A stretch of 64,000 nucleotides of DNA from Caldilineaceae bacterium (lineage in GTDB: Bacteria > Chloroflexota > Anaerolineae > Caldilineales > Caldilineaceae). The DNA lies in assembly GCA_020846635.1 (NCBI GenBank), contig JADLDO010000007.1, positions 28,143 through 92,142 of the forward strand, given 5' to 3'. The position numbers were made by a program, and so were the translations under genes. Positions 52,193 through 61,151 of the stretch are shown piece by piece (the stretch's first letter is position 1; every line of letters begins with the position of its first letter). The notes below the pieces were generated by a model. It saw only the letters and a list, made by a program, of their open reading frames with translations, made no database searches and had not been told where the DNA came from.

Positions 52193-53800
52193 CTACAGTT
52201 GGTTGACCTGTTCGGTGATCTCGACGCCACCGTTGGCATCAAAGTAGGCAAGCCATTCTTCCCAGCCCTGATCCAGATCAATGTTGCCGGCGACTGCTTG
52301 GGAGATAAACTCGCTGAAGCGGGTCTGTAGGCCAGGCCAGCTCTCCTTATCCGCCTCGACCGGTCGCTTTTTGGCGGTGAGTTGGATATATTCCTGCGAG
52401 ATATCGCGCGCTTGCAGCGCAGTTTCGGAGTACTTGTTCGCCAAGATTGCCTCGAAGTGCGCTCGCATATCATCGGGGAAGTTGGGGAAGATCGGTGTGC
52501 CTCCTACTGTGTTATAGGGCAGCCACAGACCTTGATAGGTGGTAATATCCAATACTTCGGTCGTCTTGTTGGCCCAATCGTCACCCATCGCGGCCTTCTC
52601 TTCGCGGGTGAATTCAACACACCACCCATTTTCATCCAACCCCTTGTTGGTGACACCTGGGACGCCTTCGCAGAAGACCTGTGCCACGATATCAGGCGTG
52701 TAGAAGAAGTCCAGCACTTGCACACATTCGGCGGGATGCTGCGCGCTCTTGGGGACGACATAGCACCAGGGCCAGCCTTCGCCGGTAAAGCCGCGACCAC
52801 CTGGGCCTTCTGGAGCCGGACCAGGGACAAGTTCAACTTCGGGGGTAATGGCATGCAGCCGTTCTGTGGACGAGTCGATGCTGGACCACGACGAGTACTG
52901 GTTGCCGACAAAGCCCGCAAGGAAGGCATCGCCTCCATGACCCAGGGGGATGCTGATCGAGTCGGGATGAAACGCCCCATCGGCCCACACATCGCGCATC
53001 CACGCGAGGGCATCCTTCATCTGCGGCTGCACCCAGTCCAGCGCCAATTGCCCGTCCCGCTCTCGCCAGAAGCCATTCATATGGTGGCCCACGGCAACGC
53101 CAAAGGCATGGAAAATGTCATCGTCAAAGCGGATCGTGTTATAGAGAACACGACCGTAGGTGTCGGCCTGTCCATTGCCATCGGGATCGTCAGTGGTAAA
53201 GGCGCGCAATGCCTCGCCATATTCATCGATCGTCTGGGGTACGCCCAACCCTAACTTGTCGAGCCAATCCTTGCGGTAGATTGTGAGCCAGATGTTCAGA
53301 TCATAGACGTTGTGGGCGACAGCCACCTGCATGCCATCATACAAGGTCGAGTCCCACGCCTGTTCGGGAGTCACCGCCAGGATGTTCTTGCCATGCTCTT
53401 GCAACAGCGGCCCAACGTCGCCCAAAACATCGGCTTCCATCATCAAGGGGATGTCGTTGAAGGCGTTGCAGAATTGGAGATCGGCCAGGTCGCCACTGGC
53501 GATTGCCAGGGGGATCTTTTCCAAATAACCAGCATAGCTTACCCAACGGTTGTCGAACTCGATATTGGGGAAGGACTCACGCAGCAGCATCATGCGTTGG
53601 GACTTCTCCGACCCTTCGAGGCTGCCACCCCCAATATGAGAGATGGAGATGGTGATGCGTTCGGCAGAGGCGGAGCCATCCCCTTCTGCCGCAGGGGCGG
53701 GAGCTGTGGCGGGGGCGCAGGCGGCCAAATAGGCCGCGGCGCTACCAAAGCCGAGCAATTTTAGCGCGGTACGACGAGTGTACTTCTGCTCTAGTTTCAT
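52193..53800 (-). CDS. LplA/YtcQ-type extracellular oligosaccharide-binding lipoprotein
   Basis: A 535-residue binding protein, in the size range of LplA/YtcQ and about 100 residues longer than ordinary sugar-binding proteins. A Tat-like signal YTRRTALKLLGFG and lipobox YLAAC (C28) precede a Pro/Ala linker. The ATG at 53800 is preferred; an upstream in-frame start adds 10 residues that do not fit a signal. It should capture a larger oligosaccharide for the LplB/LplC-type permeases on either side. Confidence 0.92.
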   Translation of the reverse strand: MKLEQKYTRRTALKLLGFGSAAAYLAACAPATAPAPAAEGDGSASAERITISISHIGGGSLEGSEKSQRMMLLRESFPNIEFDNRWVSYAGYLEKIPLAIASGDLADLQFCNAFNDIPLMMEADVLGDVGPLLQEHGKNILAVTPEQAWDSTLYDGMQVAVAHNVYDLNIWLTIYRKDWLDKLGLGVPQTIDEYGEALRAFTTDDPDGNGQADTYGRVLYNTIRFDDDIFHAFGVAVGHHMNGFWRERDGQLALDWVQPQMKDALAWMRDVWADGAFHPDSISIPLGHGGDAFLAGFVGNQYSSWSSIDSSTERLHAITPEVELVPGPAPEGPGGRGFTGEGWPWCYVVPKSAQHPAECVQVLDFFYTPDIVAQVFCEGVPGVTNKGLDENGWCVEFTREEKAAMGDDWANKTTEVLDITTYQGLWLPYNTVGGTPIFPNFPDDMRAHFEAILANKYSETALQARDISQEYIQLTAKKRPVEADKESWPGLQTRFSEFISQAVAGNIDLDQGWEEWLAYFDANGGVEITEQVNQL

Positions 53801-53990
53801 CGGGTCATCACTCCTCAGGTTGGGTACCAAGAATGTTAGGAGACTACTGGCAACAGACTACATCTGATTGAGCAACTACAATTCAGGGACTACATTGATG
53901 TAGGACAACACATTGATGAGAGCGGAGAAGCATAGGGGTAGCACCGGAACGAAGCCCTCCGGGCTGTGAAACCGCAAATGATGCAGGCAT

Positions 53991-54869
53991 TTAGCCTTTG
54001 ATAGCGCCCAGCATAATACCCTTCACAAAATAGCGTTGGAAGAAGGGATAGGCAAGGAGCATAGGAATGGCGGACATCAGTACGCTTGCGGATTTCAGTG
54101 CTTCAATGCCGACCAACCTTTCAACATCATCCGCGCTGGCTGTTTGGGTCGCCAATTGCATAGACCAAATCATGTCGCGCAGCATTACTTGCAGCGGCTG
54201 CTTGTTGCCATCGGTGATGAAAAAGATGGCAGGTAGGAAAAGGTTCCAGTTGGCGACAGAGTAAAAGAGGGTGATGGTCAAGAGAACCGGCATCGCCAGC
54301 GGCAGGATGATATACAGTAACACTTGAAAGTCGTTGGCCCCGTCGATCACCGCTGACTCCTCCAACTCTGGAGGAAGCGATTGAAAGTAGCTTTTGAGCA
54401 CAATCATATTGAAGGTGTTGATGCCATAGGGCAGGATCAGCGCCCACCAACTGTCAATCAGCCCAATATCGCGTACGGTTAGATAGAAGGGGACTAAACT
54501 CGGTGGAAAGATCATCTGAAAGATGATGACTGCCATGAGCAGGTTGCGCCCCGGCAGATAGCTGCGAGAGAGAGGATAGGCACAGAGGGTCGTCAACACC
54601 ATCTGTACCGCAGTGGCGCTAATGGTGATGATAAAGGAGTTGCGATAGGCCTGCCAGAACTGGTTGCCCTGCATCAGCCGGATATATGCGTCAAAGGAGA
54701 AGCCTTTGGGCCAAAGGTAAATTTCCCCACGCAGGATCGGTGGCTCGGCGCTAAAGGAGCGGGCAATCGTATGGAGAAAGGGCAGAATAGCCATCAGGGC
54801 AAAAAGAGTGATGCCCAAATAAATCAGGAACGTTTCGAAGCGATACCAGAAACTGCGATTGGCGACCAT
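53991..54869 (-). CDS. Oligosaccharide ABC transporter permease, LplC/YtcP type
   Basis: A 292-residue permease with six helices and the C-terminal YFVKGIMLGAIKG typical of LplC/YtcP. EAA loop: LEESAVIDGANDFQVLLYII. It is the first gene of this minus-strand operon, ahead of the binding protein, which is unlike the A-B-C order usual for such loci. No clear ribosome site precedes the ATG. Confidence 0.93.
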   Translation of the reverse strand: MVANRSFWYRFETFLIYLGITLFALMAILPFLHTIARSFSAEPPILRGEIYLWPKGFSFDAYIRLMQGNQFWQAYRNSFIITISATAVQMVLTTLCAYPLSRSYLPGRNLLMAVIIFQMIFPPSLVPFYLTVRDIGLIDSWWALILPYGINTFNMIVLKSYFQSLPPELEESAVIDGANDFQVLLYIILPLAMPVLLTITLFYSVANWNLFLPAIFFITDGNKQPLQVMLRDMIWSMQLATQTASADDVERLVGIEALKSASVLMSAIPMLLAYPFFQRYFVKGIMLGAIKG

Positions 54870-55196
54870 GTGGATTTACCAGACATATTCCTAGACAAGT
54901 AGCTTGCCGGAGTGGAGGTGTGGCAAAAGTTATTGGATCTGCAAAATATCGGGTGATGTCGTTGCGCTCCTGGAGGAGGAGGCGGTTGCGAGTAATCGAA
55001 TTGCTCTGATGAATAAGTCGATGCTATCATCATTCGTAGAGGGTGTCAATTGCGTTTTTGGGCCTTTTGGGATTGGGAGGATATTGACGTGGAACAGTTG
55101 CGTTGATAAGATTGCCCTATACATCCTCCACAATCTTCCAAGAATTTTCTATCCTGTAACTCTCTCACCAACCAAGCAGATTGAAGATAAATAGCT
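54870..55196. other. Divergent intergenic region between the permease and SDR genes
   Basis: A plus-strand promoter candidate lies at 55084-55112: TTGACG, 17 nt, TAAGAT, giving a leader of about 80 nt to the SDR. A 96-codon plus-strand frame (54904-55194) lacks a ribosome site and any family likeness and is not called as a gene. Confidence 0.5.
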
Positions 55197-55967
55197 ATGC
55201 GATTACGTGACCAAGTTGCCATTGTGACAGGCGGGGGCCACGGCATTGGCCGCGCCATCGCCAAAGGCTTTGCGAAGGAAGGCGCGGCTGTGGTGATTGC
55301 CGATCTCAACGTGGAAGATGGCAACGCGACCTGCCAGGAAATTCTCGACAGCGGCGGGAAGGCCCGCTTTATCGAGACGAATGTGGGCGATCCCGCCCGT
55401 GTGGAAGCGATGGTGCAGGCGACTGTCGCCGAGTTTGGGCGCATTGACATCCTGGTGAATAACGCGGCGATCCTGGGCGAAAACGGCCATGTGCTGGATG
55501 TGAGCTATGAGGTATGGCAGCGGGTGATTGGTGTGAATCAAACCGGCGTCTTTCTTTGCTCACAGGCTGTGGGCCGGGTGATGGCGCAGGCGCGGAGCGG
55601 TAACATCATCAACATCTCATCGGTGAATGGCTCCGTACCCCAACCGCGCTGTGTTGCCTATGGCGCGGCGAAGGCTGCGGTGGAAAATATGACGATCTTG
55701 CTGGCGGAAGACCTGGCCCCCTATGGCGTTCGCGCCAACTGTATCGCTCCGGGGCCGATTCAATCCAGGATGCCCGACGACGCACCGCCGCGCCAAACGG
55801 ATCGGGTCTTGGTGGGCCGCACCGGGCTGCCCAGCGAGGTGGCTGCCGTCGCCATCTTTTTGGCCTCCGACGAATCGAGCTATGTCAATGGTCAGGTGAT
55901 CCCGGTCGATGGCGGCCTGTTGGTCAACAGCTATTTGATCTATGGCGCTGAACGACCGAAGGTGTAA
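55197..55967 (+). CDS. SDR family oxidoreductase, paralogue B
   Basis: A 256-residue classical SDR with TGGGHGIG at 11-18, NNAA at 88-91 and catalytic Y155/K159 (AYGAAKA). It aligns without gaps to paralogue A at 47440-48210 over nearly the full length. It is first in a plus-strand run with the two unknown paralogues at 56054 and 57453 (gap 86 nt), so it may oxidise or reduce their product. Confidence 0.93.
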   Translation: MRLRDQVAIVTGGGHGIGRAIAKGFAKEGAAVVIADLNVEDGNATCQEILDSGGKARFIETNVGDPARVEAMVQATVAEFGRIDILVNNAAILGENGHVLDVSYEVWQRVIGVNQTGVFLCSQAVGRVMAQARSGNIINISSVNGSVPQPRCVAYGAAKAAVENMTILLAEDLAPYGVRANCIAPGPIQSRMPDDAPPRQTDRVLVGRTGLPSEVAAVAIFLASDESSYVNGQVIPVDGGLLVNSYLIYGAERPKV

Positions 55968-56053
55968 ACCTGACGGACACTGCGGTACATTACAGACAGG
56001 CACATTACAGACAGGCACATGACAGTTGATCCTGGATTCCACAATGAAAGAAG

Positions 56054-57370
56054 ATGAATCGCATGACGAAAAGCGCGCGCGTGGGTCTCTATTTAGATCC
56101 GGAAATCATCGTCCGCAACTCCGGCTATTTGGAGGCATTGCGTGACCGGATCGGATTGAATTGGGTCATTCTCACCTTTAATGGCAAATTGCCGCCGGAG
56201 GTACTGGCGCACAGCCCCTATGACAGCGTGCCGCCGTCGCCCGCACGCGTGCGCGAACTGATTGCCTATCATCTCGACGGGCAGCCTTGCACAGATGATT
56301 TGACCGTGGCGCTTCGGGGCGTGGGGCCGCATGTGAGCGCGAGCACGCCGCAAAAGGACGCGGAGATGCGCCAAGCAATTGCCATGTGTCACGCGGCGGG
56401 GCTGGATGTCTGGTTCATGGCAGGGATGTACACAGCGCATGAATCGCTGATGTTTTGTCCGGGCAACAAGGAGAATGAACGCTGGTATGAGGCGTATTAT
56501 ACCCATTTGGCAACAGCCTACGGGGTGCAGGGCATTGACATAACCCATGCGCGTTTCCCTAAGACCAGCCTGCCGCGCGGTATTTTTCTCTGTGCCTGTG
56601 CTGCCTGTACGCAGGCGGCGACTGAGCTAGGCTATGATATGGAGGCGATGCGGAGCGACATTGCCCACGCGCTGACCCGCTTCAAGCAGCTAACTCTGAA
56701 ACAGTTGAGCACGCTGGCGACAAATACGCTGGGGCCGCTGGATGCGCTGCATTTTGTAGGCTTGCGGCCTGGGCTGCTGGATTGGTTCCGTTTCCGCGCC
56801 GATCTCATCGCCCGCAATATGAAGCATTTTCACACAGTGGTGCATCAGGCAGCGGGGCCTGATTTTGTCTTTGGCGCGGATAACTATCCTGCCTCGCTCT
56901 CGCTCTTTGCCGGGCATGATCAGACACGCTGGGGTGAATTCTCGGACTTTGCCAGCCCGCTGCTCTCGCATGTAGACGCCTTCCCGATGAAGACCTGGGC
57001 GGCGTGGGCGCAGCAGTTCCAGGTGTGGTTCCCGCAACTGCCGGAAGCGGAGGCGCTGCAACTGGCCTACCGATTGGGTGGCTATGCCGACTTGGATTTG
57101 CCCGACAACCTTGCCGACTTCGCGCTGGGTGAGCCGGATTCCGAATATCGCCATATGCCGCTGCGTGAGATCGTGCGCTCGGATATGGCGAAGGCCAAAC
57201 TCTACCTGCCGGAAGGGCTGCCTGCCTACCCGATCATCCAGGGGGGCGGCGCGCCGTGGGATTGGCCCTTGCCAACTGTGCAGCAGTTGATGGCTGATGC
57301 GTTGGATCTTGGCTATGCCGGCTATATTTTCCAGGGGACACGCGTGTTGATGGATTATGATCTGAAGTAG
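56054..57370 (+). CDS. Uncharacterised protein of a tandem pair, TIM-barrel-like (copy 1)
   Basis: A 438-residue cytoplasmic protein without signal peptide or membrane helix. I do not recognise the family. Blocks shared with copy 2 include VGLYLDPEIIVRNSGYLEAL, CHAAGLDVWFMAGMYTAHES, GVQGIDITHARFP, RPGLLDWFRFRADL, FSDFASPLLSHVDAFPMKT and YPIIQGGGAPWDWP. Alternating strand/helix spacing and conserved acids (DITHAR, FGADNYPASLS) are compatible with a (beta/alpha)8 glycoside-hydrolase-like fold. Distinctively it has CACAACT at about 178-184, a possible metal or redox Cys cluster missing from copy 2. The second ATG at 56063 is an alternative start. Confidence 0.75.
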   Translation: MNRMTKSARVGLYLDPEIIVRNSGYLEALRDRIGLNWVILTFNGKLPPEVLAHSPYDSVPPSPARVRELIAYHLDGQPCTDDLTVALRGVGPHVSASTPQKDAEMRQAIAMCHAAGLDVWFMAGMYTAHESLMFCPGNKENERWYEAYYTHLATAYGVQGIDITHARFPKTSLPRGIFLCACAACTQAATELGYDMEAMRSDIAHALTRFKQLTLKQLSTLATNTLGPLDALHFVGLRPGLLDWFRFRADLIARNMKHFHTVVHQAAGPDFVFGADNYPASLSLFAGHDQTRWGEFSDFASPLLSHVDAFPMKTWAAWAQQFQVWFPQLPEAEALQLAYRLGGYADLDLPDNLADFALGEPDSEYRHMPLREIVRSDMAKAKLYLPEGLPAYPIIQGGGAPWDWPLPTVQQLMADALDLGYAGYIFQGTRVLMDYDLK

Positions 57371-57452
57371 TAGAAGTAGCAGTAGCAGAAGCAACAATCG
57401 TGAATGCATCGACAAACTTTACTAGCACTCACATACACTAGGAGATTCGGCT

Positions 57453-58760
57453 ATGGGCAAGACGCCGCGAGTTGGGTTATATCTGGGGTCGCAGGTCATC
57501 GTCAACAACCCTGGATACCTGGAGGCGTTGCGGGACAAAGTTGGGCTGAACTGGGTCATTATCTGGTTCAATGGCGAACTGCCGCCGGAGGTGTTGGCAA
57601 AGAGCCCCTTTGATGGTTCGCCACCATCGCCAGAGCGGGTGAGCAGCCTTTTGGCGCAGCACCTCGACGGTCAGCCGTCCACTACCAAGCTCGACTCGGC
57701 GCTGAAATCGGTGGGGCCGCATATAGGCGCAGAGCATAATGAGGCCGAATTGCGCAAGGCGATAGAGATGTGTCACGCCGCGGGGCTGGATGTCTGGCTG
57801 TTGGCGGGCATGTATACCGCCAGCGATTTCGATGTGTTGATGTACTCCCCCTATTTGGAGGAGAACAACCGCTGGTATGAGGCGCTTTATACGCACATGG
57901 CGACGGCTTATGGCGTGCAGGGGGTTGATATCACGCACGCGCGCTATCCCATGACCAGCTATCCGCGCGGGCTTTTCCTGGATATGCGTCCAGAAGGCGC
58001 GGCAGTGGCAGCGGAGCTAGGCTATGACATGGCGGCGATGAAGGCCGATATACAGCACGCCATCAGACGCGTCAAGCAACTGGACTCGGTGCAGTTGGCG
58101 TCGATTGCCGAAAGCGACTTGGGGCCGTTTGACCTGTTCCACTTTCTTGGGTTTCGCCCTGGTCTGATGGATTGGTTCCGCTTCCGTTCGGAGGTGTTGG
58201 TACGCAATGTCAGCCGTTTCCGCAAGGCTGTGCATCAGGCAGCGGGTGACAACTTCATCTTTGGCGCAGATACGTATCCCGCGTCACTCTCGATTTTGGC
58301 TGGACATAACCAGACGCGTTGGGCCGAATTCTCGGATTTCGCCAGCCCGCTGCTCTCGCATGTAGACATCTTTCCGATGAAGACACTGGTGGTCTGGGCG
58401 CAAAATCTGATGGCGCTCTTTCCGCAACTGGGCGAGGCACAGGCATTACAGATCGCCTATCGGGTTGCGGGCTATGCCAGCCTCGATTTGCCCAAGAGCA
58501 TCGCTGACTTTGCACTGGGCGAACCGGACTGCGAGTATCGCAACATTCCGCTGCGCGAGTTTGTCAGGCTGGATATGGCAAAGGCTAAGCTGCTGCTGCC
58601 ACCCGATACTCCGGCATATCCCATCATCCAGGGGGGTGGCGCGCCCTGGGATTGGCCGAAGGAGATTGTGGAGCAGTTGCAGGCCGATGCGATGGCATTG
58701 GGCTACGATGGCTATATCTATCAGGGGACGCGGGTGATCCTGGATTTCCCGCTGAAGTAA
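57453..58760 (+). CDS. Uncharacterised protein of a tandem pair, TIM-barrel-like (copy 2)
   Basis: A 435-residue paralogue of the preceding gene, alignable end to end (VGLYLGSQVIVNNPGYLEAL, GVQGVDITHARYP, RPGLMDWFRFRSEV, YPIIQGGGAPWDWP). It lacks the Cys cluster of copy 1 (FLDMRPEGAA in that place). AGGAG lies 9 nt before the ATG. The 82-nt gap after copy 1 begins with a short purine-rich triplet tract. Function unknown; the sugar-catabolic surroundings suggest a carbohydrate substrate. Keeping both copies suggests different specificities or a heteromer. Confidence 0.77.
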   Translation: MGKTPRVGLYLGSQVIVNNPGYLEALRDKVGLNWVIIWFNGELPPEVLAKSPFDGSPPSPERVSSLLAQHLDGQPSTTKLDSALKSVGPHIGAEHNEAELRKAIEMCHAAGLDVWLLAGMYTASDFDVLMYSPYLEENNRWYEALYTHMATAYGVQGVDITHARYPMTSYPRGLFLDMRPEGAAVAAELGYDMAAMKADIQHAIRRVKQLDSVQLASIAESDLGPFDLFHFLGFRPGLMDWFRFRSEVLVRNVSRFRKAVHQAAGDNFIFGADTYPASLSILAGHNQTRWAEFSDFASPLLSHVDIFPMKTLVVWAQNLMALFPQLGEAQALQIAYRVAGYASLDLPKSIADFALGEPDCEYRNIPLREFVRLDMAKAKLLLPPDTPAYPIIQGGGAPWDWPKEIVEQLQADAMALGYDGYIYQGTRVILDFPLK

Positions 58761-58774
58761 GCAGAACAGAAAAG

Positions 58775-58843
58775 TCTCGCGCAGAGATGCAGAGCCGCGG
58801 AAGCAGATGTCTCTATCTTTTTCCTCCGCGGCTCTGGGCGAGA
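58775..58843. terminator. Two-part inverted repeat between convergent genes
   Basis: Outer arms TCTCGC (58775-58780) / GCGAGA (58838-58843) and inner arms CAGAGCCGCGGA (58790-58801) / 58825-58836 form a long interrupted stem. The wording 'cgcagagatgcagag' links it to the repeats at 14131 and 22874. It probably ends both the copy-2 and the DUF4432 transcripts. Confidence 0.65.
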
Positions 58844-58858
58844 AACCCTCTGATTTCC

Positions 58859-59956
58859 TCAATTCGCCGCCACAATTTGTTCGATATGCCCTGCCATCTG
58901 TTGCGCTTCGTCGGGTGTTAAGACACCGGCTTCCATTGCAACGGAGTAAGAGGCTCCCGCGGGCAGAATTTTGATGTTGCCTTTGGCCTTTTCGGCGTGA
59001 TAGCCCTCCGGTTCGGCGGTGGCGGGCAGAACCATGCCCAGTGCGTCTTGGTCAGGTGTGCGGCAGATCCAGCGCACGCCCTTGTCAAGTTGGTCGGGGC
59101 GATGGCGGATGTAGTCGGCGCTGCCATCGGGATAGCGTTGCATGGTATGTGCCCAACCTTCGCGGTCTGCAAGATAGTCAATTGTAAAGACGATCTCCGG
59201 GTCGAAGGCAAGGTCCGGGGTCAGGAGGTGATGGCGCTCCGGGTGCTGCTCTAGCTCTCGCATAAATTCGCGATAACCGGGGCCAGGGCGCACGTGTGAG
59301 GGGATGCTCTTGCGAATGCGTACATGCTCCGGTGTGGCGTGGGCACTGTAGACGAGTTCACCCTGATCGACCGGGCGGAAGTTGACATGCGCCAGGTACA
59401 TGAATTCCATTGGCGTGCGCTTGAGGTTGGTAATGGTCAGGTCGATGGTGCAGCGCGCCTCTCCTGCGTAGAGCTTGACCAACGGATGCGCCACGTAATT
59501 ATGGTTAAAGGCAACGGTGTGGCGGTATTCTCCCCCCAAGCCGATGTATTCCCCTCGTTCATCTTCTCCACAAACCAACCACGCTTGTTGATAGGGCGCA
59601 TTGGGTAACTCGCCGTGTAGCGCGTGGTCATCCTCGCCCATCGGCACGCCCATTGCGGTTGCGCCACAGTGAAGGAGAAAGCCGCCATAGGTTTCCAGGT
59701 AGTTCTGCGTAGGGCGGGGCTGGTCGAACATCGATTGCATGGTGATGTTGCGTCCGTCAAAGTGCGTCGACCAGATTTGCTGTCCCTGGAACGGGAGCAT
59801 GACCAATTCGCCGCGCTGGTTGCGCAGGCGCAGGGCCGGCACACCAGAGGGAAAGCGAAAGAGGCTGGCCGAAAGCTCGCCCCGTTGCAGGCAAGGACGC
59901 TCGGCTGGGCTGAAAAAGTCGGGAAAGAGATGGATGGTGCTTTCGGAGTGGCTCAT
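58859..59956 (-). CDS. Aldose-1-epimerase-like protein (DUF4432)
   Basis: A 365-residue beta-sandwich protein of the DUF4432/galactose-mutarotase-like group: MLPFQGQQIWSTHFDGR, YGGFLLHCGATAMG, HGELPNAPYQQAW and MEFMYLAHVNFRPVDQGE. Members probably interconvert anomers of sugars or act in aldose metabolism; evidence is from fold only. The ATG at 59956 follows GGAAGAA; the TTG at 59974 is less likely. Its leader shares CCAACTAG[A/G]TTGTG with that of the rhamnonate dehydratase gene (59971-59985 and 63871-63885). Confidence 0.88.
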   Translation of the reverse strand: MSHSESTIHLFPDFFSPAERPCLQRGELSASLFRFPSGVPALRLRNQRGELVMLPFQGQQIWSTHFDGRNITMQSMFDQPRPTQNYLETYGGFLLHCGATAMGVPMGEDDHALHGELPNAPYQQAWLVCGEDERGEYIGLGGEYRHTVAFNHNYVAHPLVKLYAGEARCTIDLTITNLKRTPMEFMYLAHVNFRPVDQGELVYSAHATPEHVRIRKSIPSHVRPGPGYREFMRELEQHPERHHLLTPDLAFDPEIVFTIDYLADREGWAHTMQRYPDGSADYIRHRPDQLDKGVRWICRTPDQDALGMVLPATAEPEGYHAEKAKGNIKILPAGASYSVAMEAGVLTPDEAQQMAGHIEQIVAAN

Positions 59957-60057
59957 GGGATGCAGTTCTTCCAACTAGATTGTGTAGATAAGTGTGATCG
60001 TTTTAAGAAGGAGCAGGGTGGATCATAGCAGGGCGTAATTTGGGTGTCAAAGCGTCG

Positions 60058-60189
60058 CCGGAGGTTAAAACGGGAGCCCCCTGGGCGCGGCTAGGAAACG
60101 ACGCCCTCTCAACGGGGCTTGGCGAACCGCGTCTGAAGCCCCCTTCAGGGGGCGTTGTACTGTAGCCCTGCGGCTTTAGCCCTGGGCGG
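60058..60189. repeat. Composite dispersed repeat overlapping the PfkB gene end
   Basis: It begins with the CCGGAGG...GGGCGCGG unit (60058-60090, as at 26664), then TTCAGGGGGCG and finally TGTAGCCCTGCGGC... at 60161-60189, in the same order as at 11397-11485. The last part lies inside the kinase gene and supplies its TAA stop (60176-60178) and final codons. Confidence 0.75.
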
Positions 60190-61117
60190 TCTCCAGCGAC
60201 ACTCGCGCAACCAGCGCGCGTACCTCGCCCACGCTCCCCACACCGACGCCGGGCGTCATCGCCGCGGCGGTTCCGGCGGCGACGCCCCAGCGCGCCATGC
60301 CGGCAAGTGGCAGCTTGTGGTGCAGGGCATAGAGCAGCCCTGCTAGGAGTGCATCGCCCACGCCGACCAACGTTTGCACTGCAACTTGGGGTGGGCGGGC
60401 GTAAATGCTTTGATCGCCATTGGTCAGCAGCAGCCCATCTGCACCAAGCGACAAGGCGACCCACTCTGCGCCCTGGTCGATCAAAGCGGCGGTGGCACGC
60501 CGGGTGGATGGCGCGTCGCTGATAGTGATGCCAGTCACGCCAGCAGCTTCTTCGGCATTGGGCTTGACGAGGAAAGGCGTAGCCGTTAGCCCCAGGCGCA
60601 ACGCTTCGCCGCTGGCATCGAGGCAAACAAACGCGCCGTGGCTTTGGATCAAGGTAGTCAGATCGGCATAGAGGCTAGGCGGCGCGCCTGGTGGCAAACT
60701 GCCGCACAAGGCCCAATAGCTGCCTGGGCGGAGGTGGGCGAGGATGCGTGCGCGCAATGCATCTATTGCGGCTGCATCAATGGTTGGCCCTGCCTCATTG
60801 ACCTTGAGATGACGCCCGCTGCCGCTTTCCTCGATGACGGTGTTGGTACGTGTCTCGCCAGGAATTTGGACAAAATCGGTGGTGATGCCGAGGTCAGCCA
60901 ATCCTTGCGTGAGCATCTGCCCGGTGAAGCCGCCGACGAGGCCGAGTGCGACGCTCTCCACTCCTAAGGCTTGCAAGGCGCGGGTGACATTAAAGCCCTT
61001 GCCTCCCCAATCGAGCTTCGAGCTTGTGGCGCGCAGGACGCTGTTTTCGTACAGCGCGGGGACGGTTAAGGTGCGGTCTAGTCCGGGATTGAGGGTGACG
61101 GTGTAGATGGGTGGCAT
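60176..61117 (-). CDS. PfkB family kinase (1-phosphofructokinase/tagatose-6-phosphate kinase type)
   Basis: A 313-residue ribokinase-fold kinase. PfkB signature 1 is in SKLDWGGKGFNVTRALQALG near residue 33 and the N-terminal TLNPGLDRT is typical of FruK/LacC. The catalytic anion-hole motif, normally GAGD, reads GVGD (TLVGVGDALLAG). It would phosphorylate a sugar phosphate such as fructose-1-P, tagatose-6-P or a deoxy-sugar phosphate. It follows the xylulokinase-like gene by 47 nt. The C-terminus (LETAQG) is created by a repeat element, so a few native residues may have been lost. Confidence 0.9.
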   Translation of the reverse strand: MPPIYTVTLNPGLDRTLTVPALYENSVLRATSSKLDWGGKGFNVTRALQALGVESVALGLVGGFTGQMLTQGLADLGITTDFVQIPGETRTNTVIEESGSGRHLKVNEAGPTIDAAAIDALRARILAHLRPGSYWALCGSLPPGAPPSLYADLTTLIQSHGAFVCLDASGEALRLGLTATPFLVKPNAEEAAGVTGITISDAPSTRRATAALIDQGAEWVALSLGADGLLLTNGDQSIYARPPQVAVQTLVGVGDALLAGLLYALHHKLPLAGMARWGVAAGTAAAMTPGVGVGSVGEVRALVARVSLETAQG

Positions 61118-61151
61118 GACGGATCATCGCTGTTCTGGCATCTGGGAATAC

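Noticed and set aside
54904..55194. A 96-codon plus-strand frame in the permease-SDR spacer
   Set aside because: There is no ribosome site and no recognisable domain, and the likely SDR promoter lies inside it.
57365..57400. Triplet-like tract (tagaagtagcagtagcag) after copy 1 as a microsatellite
   Set aside because: It is too short and imperfect to call as a repeat locus; it only creates a poly-Leu frame on the minus strand.
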